From positions 100,691 through 164,690 of the forward strand of contig NZ_JARJBB010000015.1 of NCBI RefSeq assembly GCF_029269835.1: 64,000 nt of DNA, given 5' to 3'. This DNA comes from Streptomyces tropicalis (lineage in GTDB: Bacteria > Actinomycetota > Actinomycetes > Streptomycetales > Streptomycetaceae). Made by a program: the position numbers and the translations under genes. The notes under the pieces were generated by a model. It had not been told where the DNA came from, made no database searches, and was given only the letters and a program-made list of their open reading frames with translations. Positions 1 through 8,457 of the stretch are shown one piece after another. The number at the start of each line of letters is the position of its first letter. The first letter of the stretch is position 1.

Positions 1-1663
1 CGGGCCCGAGACGTGCGGTGGCGGTGTCGGTGAGGCGCTGCAACTCGTCGCGTGCTGCGGTGATCTGACCCGCCTGGCCGAGGCTGATTCCGGCCGCGTA
101 CAGCACCTCGTGTGCTTCCGGCTCGTAGAGGGCCTCTTCGGCGACGGCGGTGAGGGCGGTCGTGTTGGAGCGCAGGGCCCGGGTCAGGTCGGAGTCCCGG
201 TCGAGCTCGGGCCAGGCCGCGGCCAGGGCGTCGGCGCCGGTCCGGGCGCACGTGTGCTGCTGGTCCGGGGTGAGGGTGTCACGCACGGCGCGCTGGATGA
301 GCTGATGGACGCGGACCGCGTGGTGGGGGATGTCGGGCGTGTGGTCGATCAGGTGGAGGCGGTGCAGGGCCCGCAGCGCCCCGACGGCCTCCCTGGCGGA
401 GACCGGGGTGTTCCCCGGCGGTCCGTCCCGGTCCCCGGTGGGGGCGCGGTGTCCGGCGAGATGGGCGCGGGCGGGCTCGCTGGTCAGCACGGTGTGGGGG
501 ATGCCGTTGGCGTCCAGGAACGCGGCCAGCGCGAGCATCGGACGCGCCAGACCGGCGGGGCGGAGGCTGTCGGCGCGGTCGACGGACAGCGACCAGGCGG
601 CCGCGACGGTCACGGTCTGGTCGTCGGGCAGGGCGTCGGGAGCGGCATCGGCCAGCGTGGCGGCGCGATCGGTCAGCAGGGACCGGTAGTCGGCCGCGTT
701 CTCACCGGAGTCGACGAGGTAGGCGGCGGCCTGGGACAGCGCCAGCGGCAAGTACCCGAGGTCGTCGGCGAGTCCGGCGAGGTCCTCCTCCGACTCGGTG
801 CGGCCGTGGGCGGCCAGCGCGGCGGTGAGGTAGGCGGCGGCCTCGGACGGCATGAAGACGCCGACCTCGATCAGGCGGCGGTCGGCTCCGGTCAGAGCGG
901 CATCGCGGCGTCGGGTGGTGACCAGGGTCCGGCCGTACGGAGTGGACGGCGGCCACAGGCCGGTCAGGTCGGCCGGGTCGGCGACGTCGTCCAGGACGAC
1001 CAGCCATCTGCATGCGCGCTCCGGGTTCCGGGCCGTCAGCCAGGCCAGGAAGGATGCGGCGGCCCGCTCGGCGTCCTCGGGGTCGGCCCGGCAAAGCTCG
1101 ACTCCGGCCTGGGCGTAGCCGGTGACCACGGCCGATCGGGTGCCGGCCGTGACCCACACCAGCACGTCCACTTCGGCGGCCTGCCAGGCGGCGTGCGCGT
1201 AGTCGGCCGCGAGCTGGGTCTTCCCCACTCCGCCCATGCCGGTCAGGACCTGGCACAGCACCGCGGTGCCACCGTCCCGGACGGCCAGCCTGAGCCGCTC
1301 CGCCTCGGCGCGGTGCTGGAAGGACTGCGCCCTGGCCGGGGGCACTCCGACCTGGTGCGGCCACGGGGCGGGTTCCTGCGGTGCACGACGCTGGACCACG
1401 GTCATGTTGCCGCTGACGGCGACGGCGCCGGGCCCCCTCGCCGTCGCGTCCCCGGTGCCGGACACCTGCAGGGGCACCGTGGGACCGGTGTCGTGGAAGG
1501 GTCCCCGGTGGCCGCTCACCGCCGTCCCGCCGGCCACGGCGTGCGCGTCGCCGGTGTCCACCGCCGCCGCGTGCGACGCGCTCCCGCGGGGGTCCGGGAC
1601 GGAGGCGGGCACGGTGGCGTCGTCCGCGGGACCGTCGGGCCGGTCAGCCGCTGTAGTCGACAC
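1..1663 (-). CDS. NB-ARC/NLR-like STAND ATPase with C-terminal TPRs, partial (C-terminus beyond left edge)
   Basis: The frame stays open from a GTG at 1663 to the window edge (554 codons). Residues 1-90 are glycine/alanine/threonine-rich with two copies of a TGDA-x-A-x-G...AVSG repeat (about 35-52 and 67-86). A linker typical of actinobacterial NB-ARC proteins (FQHRAEAERL) follows, then a P-loop GMGGVGKT at about 142-149 and a Walker B-like WLVVLDDV. The last visible part (AAGISLGQAGQITAARDELQ) looks like the start of TPR repeats. The GTG lies inside the end of the upstream gene (20-nt overlap), so the two are probably translationally coupled. STAND/NLR ATPases oligomerise on sensing a trigger; a role in immunity or programmed cell death here is inference from the paired small gene. 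A downstream start is possible, but the N-terminal repeat argues for the long form. Confidence 0.8.
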   Translation of the reverse strand, partial: MSTTAADRPDGPADDATVPASVPDPRGSASHAAAVDTGDAHAVAGGTAVSGHRGPFHDTGPTVPLQVSGTGDATARGPGAVAVSGNMTVVQRRAPQEPAPWPHQVGVPPARAQSFQHRAEAERLRLAVRDGGTAVLCQVLTGMGGVGKTQLAADYAHAAWQAAEVDVLVWVTAGTRSAVVTGYAQAGVELCRADPEDAERAAASFLAWLTARNPERACRWLVVLDDVADPADLTGLWPPSTPYGRTLVTTRRRDAALTGADRRLIEVGVFMPSEAAAYLTAALAAHGRTESEEDLAGLADDLGYLPLALSQAAAYLVDSGENAADYRSLLTDRAATLADAAPDALPDDQTVTVAAAWSLSVDRADSLRPAGLARPMLALAAFLDANGIPHTVLTSEPARAHLAGHRAPTGDRDGPPGNTPVSAREAVGALRALHRLHLIDHTPDIPHHAVRVHQLIQRAVRDTLTPDQQHTCARTGADALAAAWPELDRDSDLTRALRSNTTALTAVAEEALYEPEAHEVLYAAGISLGQAGQITAARDELQRLTDTATARLGP

Positions 1664-2141
1664 CGGTGCTCGCCCTGCTGCCGGTGCCGTCCGCGGTGGC
1701 GTCCCCGGTGTGCTGCACGGTCGCCGAGCCGCTGCCGGCGCCGCCCGGTCGCACCACCCCGGTGCTGGCGGTACCGCCCCCGGTCGCCCGGCCCGCGCCG
1801 GTGTCGGAGGCGATGTCCACCGGTCCTGCCGCCTGCAGGTCGGCCACCGCCCCGGCCAGGGCGGCCGCGAAGTCGGCGTCGTGCTCGACGGCGTCGTCCA
1901 GCGAGTCGGTCAGCCGTCGCCTCGTCCGGTCGGAGGGCTCGTCCTGTCCCGCATCGGCCTCCTCCCTCGCCCGCGCCAACGCCGGATCGTCCCCCAGCTT
2001 CGCGCTGATCAGCCCGTGCAGCCGGTCCATCCCCGCGTCCAGCCCCCGGTCGACCTCCGCGTCGGCCCGTCCGGCCACCCTCCTGGCCTTCCGGACCAGC
2101 CAGGCGAACGCGTAACCGACCGCGATCTCCACACCCGTCAT
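1644..2141 (-). CDS. small helical protein paired with NLR, Bell-like N-domain plus glycine-rich C-terminal motif
   Basis: 165 aa from ATG at 2141, preceded by a GAGGGGG Shine-Dalgarno about 5 nt upstream; longer upstream starts run into non-coding sequence. Residues 1-105 are predicted helical (start MTGVEIAVGYAFAWLVRKA, then an acidic/basic helix-rich stretch). Residues 110-165 are Gly/Thr/Ala-rich and contain HTGDATADGTG at 144-154. The same motif occurs at the N-terminus of the downstream NB-ARC protein, which overlaps this gene by 20 nt. The layout (N-terminal bundle, C-terminal amyloid-like motif, neighbouring NLR with the matching N-terminal motif) resembles the Bell-domain effectors and bacterial amyloid signalling sequences described for actinobacterial NLRs. 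Domain assignment is by pattern memory only; the gene could also encode an unrelated membrane-associated partner. Confidence 0.65.
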   Translation of the reverse strand: MTGVEIAVGYAFAWLVRKARRVAGRADAEVDRGLDAGMDRLHGLISAKLGDDPALARAREEADAGQDEPSDRTRRRLTDSLDDAVEHDADFAAALAGAVADLQAAGPVDIASDTGAGRATGGGTASTGVVRPGGAGSGSATVQHTGDATADGTGSRASTGVDYSG

Positions 2142-2478
2142 CACGACCCCCTCGTCAGCGTGGACATGTGTCACACCGAACGTACCCGTGCCGGGGGTGT
2201 CCCGGGCGTGGTTCCCCTTCGCCGCGGGGTGCTGGACGCCGCCGGAGGGCACGTCCTGCCGCGCTCGGCCGACGGGGCGACCCGGCACGTCCCCTCGGGG
2301 ACGTGACCCGAGGCCGCGTGGCCCGGGTCCGCCGGACAGGGCCGACGCCTCGGCCCCCGCCACACCGCTGCGCGCCGCGGCCGTCGCACGCGTGCGGCCG
2401 TACGACGAACACCGGCGTCGGGGCTGCGCACCGCGAACATTTCGAATATCCCGCCGATCACGGGCATAGAGTTGCCGT
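2142..2478. other. divergent intergenic region, no gene seen
   Basis: This 337-bp gap separates the NLR effector gene (minus) from the methyltransferase (plus). Open frames here lack Shine-Dalgarno sites or recognisable protein and look like G+C artefacts. A less G+C-rich patch at about 2438-2472 (CGAACATTTCGAATATC and CATAGAG) is the likely promoter area for the methyltransferase. Confidence 0.5.
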
Positions 2479-3081
2479 GTGATCGACAACGTGCGCGAGA
2501 CACAGGCCGCTTACGACGCCATCGCGTCGGAGTACGCGAGGCGATGGGCCGGACCGGACCAGCAGTGGGTCACCGCGGAGCTGGAGCATCTCTCCGCTGT
2601 GCTTCCCTCTGGGGCCCGTGTCGCGGACGTCGGATGCGGCCCCGGTCATCACACCCGGCTGCTGCGCGAGCGCGGGTTCCGAGCCGTCGGCTTCGACCTG
2701 ACGCTGGGAATGCTCGCGTCGCACGGGGTACCGGGTGTCGTCCAGGCGGACATGCGCGCTCTGCCGGTGGCGACGGAGTCGTTCGACGCGATGTGGTGCG
2801 CGGCCGCGCTCCTCCATGTCCCCCGGCCCGATGTTCCCGACGCTCTCGCCGAGTTCACGCGTGTGCTGCGTCCGGGCGGGCACCTGCTGACCAGTGTCGC
2901 CGAGGGCGACGGTGAACTCTGGGAGCCCGTCTCCTACGCGTCGAGCCGGCGGCGCTGGTACGTCCTGCACCGGCTGGAGACGTTCACCGGTCACCTGCGT
3001 GCAGCGGGCTTCGAGGTGACCGGCCGGGCCCGCCGGTCGACGCACCGTGAATGGCTGCACATCCGGGCCCGCCGGATCTGA
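2479..3081 (+). CDS. class I SAM-dependent methyltransferase
   Basis: 200 aa. Motif I VADVGCGPG at residues 48-56 binds S-adenosylmethionine; the acidic residue after strand 2 is in GFDLTLGML, and motif II/III DAMWCAAALLHVPRPD and LRPGGHLLTSV follow, as in Methyltransf_11/UbiE-type small-molecule methylases. The starts GTG 2477 and GTG 2479 overlap; only 2479 keeps the frame (I-D-N-V-R-E-T-Q). The substrate cannot be told from sequence. The gene stands alone on the plus strand, facing a convergent pentapeptide-repeat gene. Confidence 0.85.
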   Translation: MIDNVRETQAAYDAIASEYARRWAGPDQQWVTAELEHLSAVLPSGARVADVGCGPGHHTRLLRERGFRAVGFDLTLGMLASHGVPGVVQADMRALPVATESFDAMWCAAALLHVPRPDVPDALAEFTRVLRPGGHLLTSVAEGDGELWEPVSYASSRRRWYVLHRLETFTGHLRAAGFEVTGRARRSTHREWLHIRARRI

Positions 3082-3144
3082 CACGACGGTCCGATCACCA
3101 CGTACGCCGTGCGGCGGCGACGCCCCACGGGGGCGTCCGGGTCG

Positions 3145-4107
3145 CTACCAGTGGGCGGGGCGGGTGAGGGCCGGCGGGAGCGCGGTGGCGGTGTCGCCGC
3201 GGGCCGAGTCGAGCTGGGCCTGGGTGAGGAAGAGGGCCCCGGTGAGGTCGGCGCCGCTCAGGTCGGCGTCGCGGAGGTCGGCCCCGATCAGGTCGGCGTC
3301 GCGCAGGTCCGCACCGGTGAGGTCGGCGGCGACGAGAAGGGCACCGCGCAGACTCGCCCCCCTGAGGTCGGCACCCATGAGACGGGCGCCCATCAGGTCG
3401 GCCCCGCGGTGGTTCCTCCTCCGGCCGGGCGTCCCCGCGCGGGCCAGGTCACTGGCGCGCAGCAGCAGGGCGTTGACCTCGTCGCGCAGCGCGTTCGCGT
3501 CGAGCTTCGCGATCGAGTCCGCGGTGCCGCGGGTGAGACCGTCGACGTGTGCCAGGGTCCGCCGCAGGTCGGCGTGGACCGGGCGGGCCGGGGCGAGGCC
3601 GAGGGCCTCGGTGAGGTACCACATCAGCTCGTGCAGTTGGCGCATCACGGGGAACACCGCGAACATCGGGCCCGCGGTCTCCGGCGCCCGGCGCCAGTCC
3701 GTGCCGCCGAAGGTGGTCTGCGAGACCTTCTGCCCGGCGCCGAAGCAGTCGAAGACCGTGCAGCCGGGATAGCCCTTGTCGCGCAACTGCGCGTGGATGC
3801 CGCAGCGGAAGTCCGCCCGAAGGTTTCCGCACGGCTTTCCGGCGGGCTTGCCGGCCGCGAAGTCGGGGGAACGGGCGAAGGGCAGCGCGACGCAGCACAG
3901 CCCGAAGCAGGCGGCGCAGTCGGCGTGCAGGTCCTCGCGGTCGCCGCGGTCCTCGCGCACCTTCGGGTCGGGCAGGGGTTGCGCGGGAGGGCGGCCGGCC
4001 CCGCCCGTGCCCGCGCCGCCCGCGCCGGTGGACCGCCTGCGGCCGCCGGACCCGGAGGGGCGCTTGCGGCCCCCGGACGGGGAAGGGGCTCCGTGCTGTG
4101 GTGTCAC
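3145..4107 (-). CDS. pentapeptide-repeat protein with N-terminal cysteine-rich domain
   Basis: 320 aa from GTG 4107 (GGAGAG about 9 nt upstream); the frame is open to 4191 but the extension has no ribosome site. After a Pro/Arg/Gly-rich start comes a cysteine cluster (CAACFGLCC, then C-G-N, R-C-G, GCTVFDCF) of the kind seen in YkgJ-like zinc/iron-binding domains. A helical segment follows, and the C-terminal third has A(D/N)L-x-x pentapeptide repeats (GADLMGARLMGADLRGASL and on) forming a right-handed beta-helix. This domain order is common in Streptomyces, but its function is not known to me. The gene is monocistronic, with a hairpin at 4261-4280 separating it from the ABC gene upstream. Confidence 0.85.
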   Translation of the reverse strand: MTPQHGAPSPSGGRKRPSGSGGRRRSTGAGGAGTGGAGRPPAQPLPDPKVREDRGDREDLHADCAACFGLCCVALPFARSPDFAAGKPAGKPCGNLRADFRCGIHAQLRDKGYPGCTVFDCFGAGQKVSQTTFGGTDWRRAPETAGPMFAVFPVMRQLHELMWYLTEALGLAPARPVHADLRRTLAHVDGLTRGTADSIAKLDANALRDEVNALLLRASDLARAGTPGRRRNHRGADLMGARLMGADLRGASLRGALLVAADLTGADLRDADLIGADLRDADLSGADLTGALFLTQAQLDSARGDTATALPPALTRPAHW

Positions 4108-4260
4108 CGTCTGTGCTCTCCGGCTGTGATGCGGGCGGACACCACGTCCCGTGATGCTCCGAGAAACGGCGTCCATTCTCGCAGACGGCACGGCACGCCC
4201 GGCCTGATCGGGCGGGGCCGGAGCGTGCGCCGAGGCCGGGGCACGCCCCGCAGCGGAGAG

Positions 4261-4280
4261 GCCGGCCCGCGGGGGCCGGC
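4261..4280 (-). terminator. hairpin terminator after ABC exporter gene
   Basis: GCCGGCCC pairs with GGGCCGGC (8 bp, loop GCGG), placed 37 nt past the stop of the minus-strand ABC gene. There is no U-tract, as usual in Streptomyces. Confidence 0.5.
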
Positions 4281-4316
4281 CCGTGCCCGGGCCCCCGCCG
4301 AGGACGACGGCCGGTA

Positions 4317-6260
4317 TCAGGCCTGGGGTACCGCCTCCCCCGCGACCGCCGTCAAGTCCCGCGCGGCCGCCGGCGGTTCGCCGGCCGCCGGCGTCTCCTC
4401 CGGGCGCTCGAACTGGGTGCGGTACAACTCCGCGTACCGGCCGCCCGCGGCCAGGAGTTCGTCGTGCGTGCCCTGTTCGACGATGCGGCCCGCCTCGACG
4501 ACGAGGATCGCGTCGGCGGCCCGCACGGTGGACAGCCGGTGCGCGATGACGATCGCGGTGCGGTCCGCGAGCGCTTCGGTGAGCGCCTCCTGCACCGCGG
4601 CCTCGGAGGTGTTGTCCAGGTGCGCGGTCGCCTCGTCGAGGACGACGACCCGCTGCCGGGCCAGGAGCAGCCGGGCGATGGTCATCCGCTGGCGCTCGCC
4701 GCCGGAGAGGCGGTAGCCGCGCTCCCCCACGACGGTGTCGAGGCCGTCGGGCAGGTCCCGGACCAGGCCGTCGAGGCGGGCCCGGCGCAGGGCGTCCCAG
4801 AGGTCCTCGTCGGTGGCGGTGGGGCGGGCGAGCAGCAGGTTGGCGCGGACCGAGTCGTGGAAGAGGTGGCCGTCCTGGGTGACCATGCCGAGGGTGGCCC
4901 GCAGGGAGGCCGCGGTCAGGTCGCGCACGTCGACGCCGCCGATGCGCACGGCGCCCTCGTCGACGTCGTAGAGCCGGGGCAGCAGATGGGCGATCGTGGA
5001 CTTGCCGGCGCCGGAGGAGCCGACGAGGGCGACGGTCCGGCCGGGCTCGGCGCGGAAGGAGACGCCGTGCAGCACCGCGGACCCGGCGCGCTGGTCCAGG
5101 CTTGCGACCTCCTCCAGCGAGGCCAGGGACACCTGGTCGGCGGCGGGGTAGGCGAAGCGGACGCCGTCGAACTCGACGGCGACGGGACCCGGCGGGACGT
5201 CACGGGCGTCCTCGCGCTCCTCGACCAGCGGCTTCAGGTCGAGCACCTCGAAGACCCGCTCGAAGCTGACCAGCGCGCTCATCACCTCCACCCGGGCGCC
5301 GGCGAGGGCGGTCAGCGGCGCGTACAGGCGGGTCAGCAGCATCGCGAGCGAGACGACGGCGCCGGGTGCGAGGGAGCCGCGCAGGGCGAGGGAGCCGCCG
5401 AGGCCGTAGACCAGGGCGAGCGCCAGCGACGACACCAGCGTGAGCGCGGTGATGAACGCCGACTGGGCGGTCGCGGTGCGGATGCCGATGTCCCGGACCA
5501 GGGCGGCCCGGGCGGCGAACTCCCGCGACTCCTGCTCGGGCCGGCCGAACAGCTTGACCAGGGTGGCACCGGGCGCGGAGAAGCGCTCGGTCATCCGGGT
5601 GCCCATCGCCGCGTTGAGGGTGGCCGCCTCCCGCTGCATCCCGGCCATCCGGCTGCCCATGCGCCGGGCGGGGATCACGAACACCGGCAGCAGGACCAGC
5701 GCGAGCAGCGTGATCTGCCAGGACAGGGTGAGCATGACGGCGAGCGTCAGCAGCAGGGTGACGATGTTGCTGACCACGCCGGACAGGGTGTTGCTGAACG
5801 CGCGCTGGGCGCCGATGACGTCGTTGTTGAGACGGGAGACCAGCGCTCCCGTACGGGTGCGTGTGAAGAACGCGACCGGCATGCGCTGCACGTGATCGAA
5901 CACCGCCGTGCGCAGGTCGAGGATGAGGCTTTCGCCGAGCGTCGCCGACAGCCGGCGGCCGAGGATCCCGAGTGCGGCCTCCCCCAGCGCGATCAGCGCG
6001 ATGAGCACGGCCAGGCGGACGACGGTGCCCGGGTCTCCGCCCGACACGATCACGTCGACGACCCGGCCGGCGAGTACGGGCGTCGCCACGGCCAGCAGCG
6101 CGGTCACCACCCCGAGGAGGACGAAGTGCACGATCCGGCGGCGGTGCGGGCGGGCGAACGCGGCGATGCGCCGCAGCGTCGCGCGGGCGAGGGGACGGCG
6201 CTCCTGCTGCGCGGTCATGACGCTGTGCAGCTGCGTCCACGCGGTGGTTTCCAAGCTCAT
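4317..6260 (-). CDS. ABC exporter, fused membrane and ATPase domains (SCO7008-like SoxR target)
   Basis: 647 aa half-transporter. The N-terminal six-helix ABC_membrane domain (about residues 40-330) is followed by an ATPase with Walker A VGSSGAGKST (about 416-424), signature LSGGERQRM (about 519-527), Walker B VVVLDEAT and the H-loop IAHRL. It should work as a homodimer exporting small hydrophobic compounds. ATG 6260 sits just behind a MerR-type promoter (see 6268-6298) whose operator matches SoxR boxes. In S. coelicolor a SoxR-controlled ABC transporter (SCO7008) is known, and the neighbouring IDH and CYP158A genes support orthology, so export of redox-active metabolites is the likely job (inference). 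No soxR gene lies in the window. Confidence 0.9.
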   Translation of the reverse strand: MSLETTAWTQLHSVMTAQQERRPLARATLRRIAAFARPHRRRIVHFVLLGVVTALLAVATPVLAGRVVDVIVSGGDPGTVVRLAVLIALIALGEAALGILGRRLSATLGESLILDLRTAVFDHVQRMPVAFFTRTRTGALVSRLNNDVIGAQRAFSNTLSGVVSNIVTLLLTLAVMLTLSWQITLLALVLLPVFVIPARRMGSRMAGMQREAATLNAAMGTRMTERFSAPGATLVKLFGRPEQESREFAARAALVRDIGIRTATAQSAFITALTLVSSLALALVYGLGGSLALRGSLAPGAVVSLAMLLTRLYAPLTALAGARVEVMSALVSFERVFEVLDLKPLVEEREDARDVPPGPVAVEFDGVRFAYPAADQVSLASLEEVASLDQRAGSAVLHGVSFRAEPGRTVALVGSSGAGKSTIAHLLPRLYDVDEGAVRIGGVDVRDLTAASLRATLGMVTQDGHLFHDSVRANLLLARPTATDEDLWDALRRARLDGLVRDLPDGLDTVVGERGYRLSGGERQRMTIARLLLARQRVVVLDEATAHLDNTSEAAVQEALTEALADRTAIVIAHRLSTVRAADAILVVEAGRIVEQGTHDELLAAGGRYAELYRTQFERPEETPAAGEPPAAARDLTAVAGEAVPQA

Positions 6261-6267
6261 GGGAGAG

Positions 6268-6298
6268 AACCTAGGACCTCAAGCATCGTTGAGGTCAA
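6268..6298 (-). promoter_or_regulatory. SoxR/MerR-type promoter and operator for the ABC exporter
   Basis: On the minus strand, -35 TTGACC (6298-6293) and -10 TAGGTT (6273-6268) are 19 bp apart, the overlong spacing typical of MerR-family control. Between them is ACCTCAA-N6-TTGAGGT (6276-6295), a 7-bp perfect inverted repeat with the CCTCAA/TTGAGG arms of SoxR boxes. The -10 ends 7 nt before the ATG, implying a very short leader. Confidence 0.8.
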
Positions 6299-6410
6299 TG
6301 TGCGCGCCGCGAAGGACCAGCCGATGCCCCCGCCTCCCCACCCGCTGCCGGTCCGTAAGCTCCGGGCCCCGCGGCCGCAACCGCCCGTTGGGGCGGCACG
6401 GAAACCCTCT

Positions 6411-7391
6411 GTGGACGTGACAGTGCTGCAGCTCCCCCAGCTCCCGCCGGGACGCCTCCCCCGGCGCCTCCCCGTCCGCCGGGTCCTGTGCCTGGTCCCG
6501 CTGCTGCTCGTCGCGGTGGCCGCGGTGCAGCACCGGTCGGTGCTCGCGGAGGGCTTCGGCCACCTGCGGCACGCCGCGTGGCCGTGGCTGCTGGCGGCCG
6601 TCGGCGCGACCTGTCTGACCTGGGTGGCCGCGGCGTTCACCCGGCAGGGCGCGGTCGTCGAGCGGCTGCCCCGACGGCGGCTGCTCGCCACGCAGTTCGC
6701 GGCGGGCGCCGCCAACCACCTGCTGCCGACGGGGCTCGGCGCGGGCGCGGTGAACCTGCGGTTCCTCACGGTGTGCGGCGTCCCGATGGCCCGGTCCTCC
6801 GCGGCGCTCGCCCTGTACCTGCTCGCGGAGACCGTCGGCCGGCTGGCCCTGCTGGCCGCGCTGCTCGCGGCCTGCCCCGGTGCGCTGCGGCTCGGCTCGC
6901 TGCTGCCGGCCGGCGCGGTCGGACCGCTGCTGCTCGCCGCGGGCGCGGTCGCGCTCGCGGCGGCCGGTGCGCTGCTGTGCGTCCGGCGGCTGCGCCGGGC
7001 GGTCGCCGGTTTCCTGCGTACCGCGCTGGGCGAGGCCCGTTCGGTGCACACCCGTCCGGCGCGGGCGCTGGCGCTGTGGGGCGGCTCGCTGGCCTTCCCG
7101 GCCCTTCAGGCGGCCGGACTGGCCGCGGTGGGACGGGCGTTGGGGCTGCCGGTGCCGCCCGCGCACATCGCGCTGGCCTATCTGGCGGCGACGGTCGCGG
7201 TCGCCCTGGTGCCCACTCCGGGCGGTCTGGGCTCGGTCGAGGCGGCACTGGTGGTGGCCCTGGTGGCGGCGGGCGGCCCGGCCGCGGTCGCCACGGCCGT
7301 GGTGCTCGCGTACCGCATCATCACGGTCTGGCTGCCGCTGCTGCCGGGGGCGCTGACCCTGGGTGCGCTGGTGCGGCTGAAGGTCATCTGA
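6411..7391 (+). CDS. lysylphosphatidylglycerol synthase TM-type (UPF0104/YbhN-like) membrane protein
   Basis: 326 aa from GTG 6411 (GTG 6417 is an alternative). There are about eight hydrophobic helices, with the family's hallmark TGLGAGAVNLRFL and a C-terminal VPTPGGLGSVEAAL, matching LPG_synthase_TM (PF03706), the flippase-like half of MprF without its synthase domain. The expected place is the cytoplasmic membrane; lipid or polyprenol-linked substrate movement is family inference. It is divergent from the ABC exporter, and the SoxR-type box lies between them, nearer the exporter. Confidence 0.75.
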   Translation: MDVTVLQLPQLPPGRLPRRLPVRRVLCLVPLLLVAVAAVQHRSVLAEGFGHLRHAAWPWLLAAVGATCLTWVAAAFTRQGAVVERLPRRRLLATQFAAGAANHLLPTGLGAGAVNLRFLTVCGVPMARSSAALALYLLAETVGRLALLAALLAACPGALRLGSLLPAGAVGPLLLAAGAVALAAAGALLCVRRLRRAVAGFLRTALGEARSVHTRPARALALWGGSLAFPALQAAGLAAVGRALGLPVPPAHIALAYLAATVAVALVPTPGGLGSVEAALVVALVAAGGPAAVATAVVLAYRIITVWLPLLPGALTLGALVRLKVI

Positions 7392-7411
7392 CCGTCCCGC
7401 GGCCGTCCGAC

Positions 7412-7454
7412 GGCCCCGGGAGGCCGGTGCGCGCCCTCCCGGCCTCCGGGCCGG
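7412..7454 (+). terminator. terminator hairpin after UPF0104 gene
   Basis: CGGCCCCGGGAGGCCGG pairs with CCGGCCTCCGGGCCG, allowing two single-base bulges, 20 nt after the stop codon. Confidence 0.55.
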
Positions 7455-7587
7455 CGTCCGCGCCGGTGACCGGCCCGCGCCCCGCCGAGGGGCCGCCCCG
7501 TGCTCCGGCCGGCGGCCGGGCCCGCGGCCCCGGCCGGTGACCGGGGAGTAACCTGCCGGTCTCGTCCCGCCGAAGGAGGCCGCGCCC

Positions 7588-8457
7588 ATGCCCGTCCGTG
7601 TCGAGCGTCAGGGATACGTCACCACCGTGGTCCTCTCGCGGCCCGAAGCACGCAATGCGGTGGACGGCCCCACGGCCGCGGAACTCGCCGACGCCTTCCG
7701 GGCGTTCGAGGACGACGGGGACGCACGGGTTGCGGTGCTCTGGGGCGAGGGCGGGACCTTCTGCGCGGGGGCCGACCTGAAGGCGATCGGGACCAAGCGC
7801 GGCAACCGGGTTGCGGAGGACGGCGACGGGCCGATGGGGCCGACACGCATGCGGCTGTCCAAGCCGGTGATCGCGGCGGTCGCGGGGCACGCGGTGGCCG
7901 GGGGCCTGGAACTGGCGCTCTGGTGCGACCTGCGGGTCGCCGAGGAGGACGCCGTGTTCGGGGTGTTCTGCCGCCGCTGGGGCGTGCCGCTGATCGACGG
8001 CGGCACGGTACGGCTGCCCCGGCTGATCGGCACCGGGCGCGCCATGGACATGATCCTCACCGGGCGGCCCGTCCCGGCCCCCGAGGCGCACGCGATCGGG
8101 CTGGCCGACCGGGTGGTGCCGGCCGGGCGGGCCCGTGCCGAGGCGGAGGAACTGGCCGCGGCGATCGCACGGTTCCCGCAGGAGTGCCTGCGCTCGGACC
8201 GCGCGTCCGTACTGGAGCAGGAGGGCCGGGAGGAGTCCGCGGCGCTGCGCGGCGAACTCCGCCACGGTCTGGGTGTGCCGGCCCTCGGCCGGGAGGGCGC
8301 GGCCCGGTTCGCCGCGGGCGCCGGACGGCACGGCTCCTTCGCGGAGTCCGGCACGCGGGACGCGACGGACCGCTGCACGGGCGGCGGCGCGGAGGACCCC
8401 GCCGACGGCTCCACGGGCGGCACCGCCCCGGAGGGGCCCGGGACCGGACAGGCGTAG
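7588..8457 (+). CDS. enoyl-CoA hydratase/isomerase (crotonase) family protein
   Basis: 289 aa; ATG 7588 has an excellent GAAGGAGG 9 nt upstream. Crotonase-fold marks are visible: RPEARNAVD near the N-terminus, the CoA/oxyanion-hole segment GTFCAGADLKAI, and AVAGHAVAGGLELALWCDLRVAEEDAVFG with the second oxyanion glycine. A glutamate acid/base pair of true hydratases is not obvious, so isomerase or another crotonase activity is possible. The last about 45 residues (TDRCTGGGAEDPADGSTGG) are low-complexity and continue directly into tandem repeats, with the stop TAG inside the first repeat unit. The C-terminus may therefore be repeat-derived. Confidence 0.85.
   Translation: MPVRVERQGYVTTVVLSRPEARNAVDGPTAAELADAFRAFEDDGDARVAVLWGEGGTFCAGADLKAIGTKRGNRVAEDGDGPMGPTRMRLSKPVIAAVAGHAVAGGLELALWCDLRVAEEDAVFGVFCRRWGVPLIDGGTVRLPRLIGTGRAMDMILTGRPVPAPEAHAIGLADRVVPAGRARAEAEELAAAIARFPQECLRSDRASVLEQEGREESAALRGELRHGLGVPALGREGAARFAAGAGRHGSFAESGTRDATDRCTGGGAEDPADGSTGGTAPEGPGTGQA

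Noticed and set aside
110..2306. Long plus-strand open frames over the left 2.3 kb
   Set aside because: They are antisense to the NB-ARC and small effector genes, rich in Gly/Arg/Val, with no domain and no ribosome site.
4464..6410. Plus-strand open frame joining into the UPF0104 gene
   Set aside because: This is antisense to the ABC exporter; the true membrane protein starts at GTG 6411 beyond the SoxR-type promoter.
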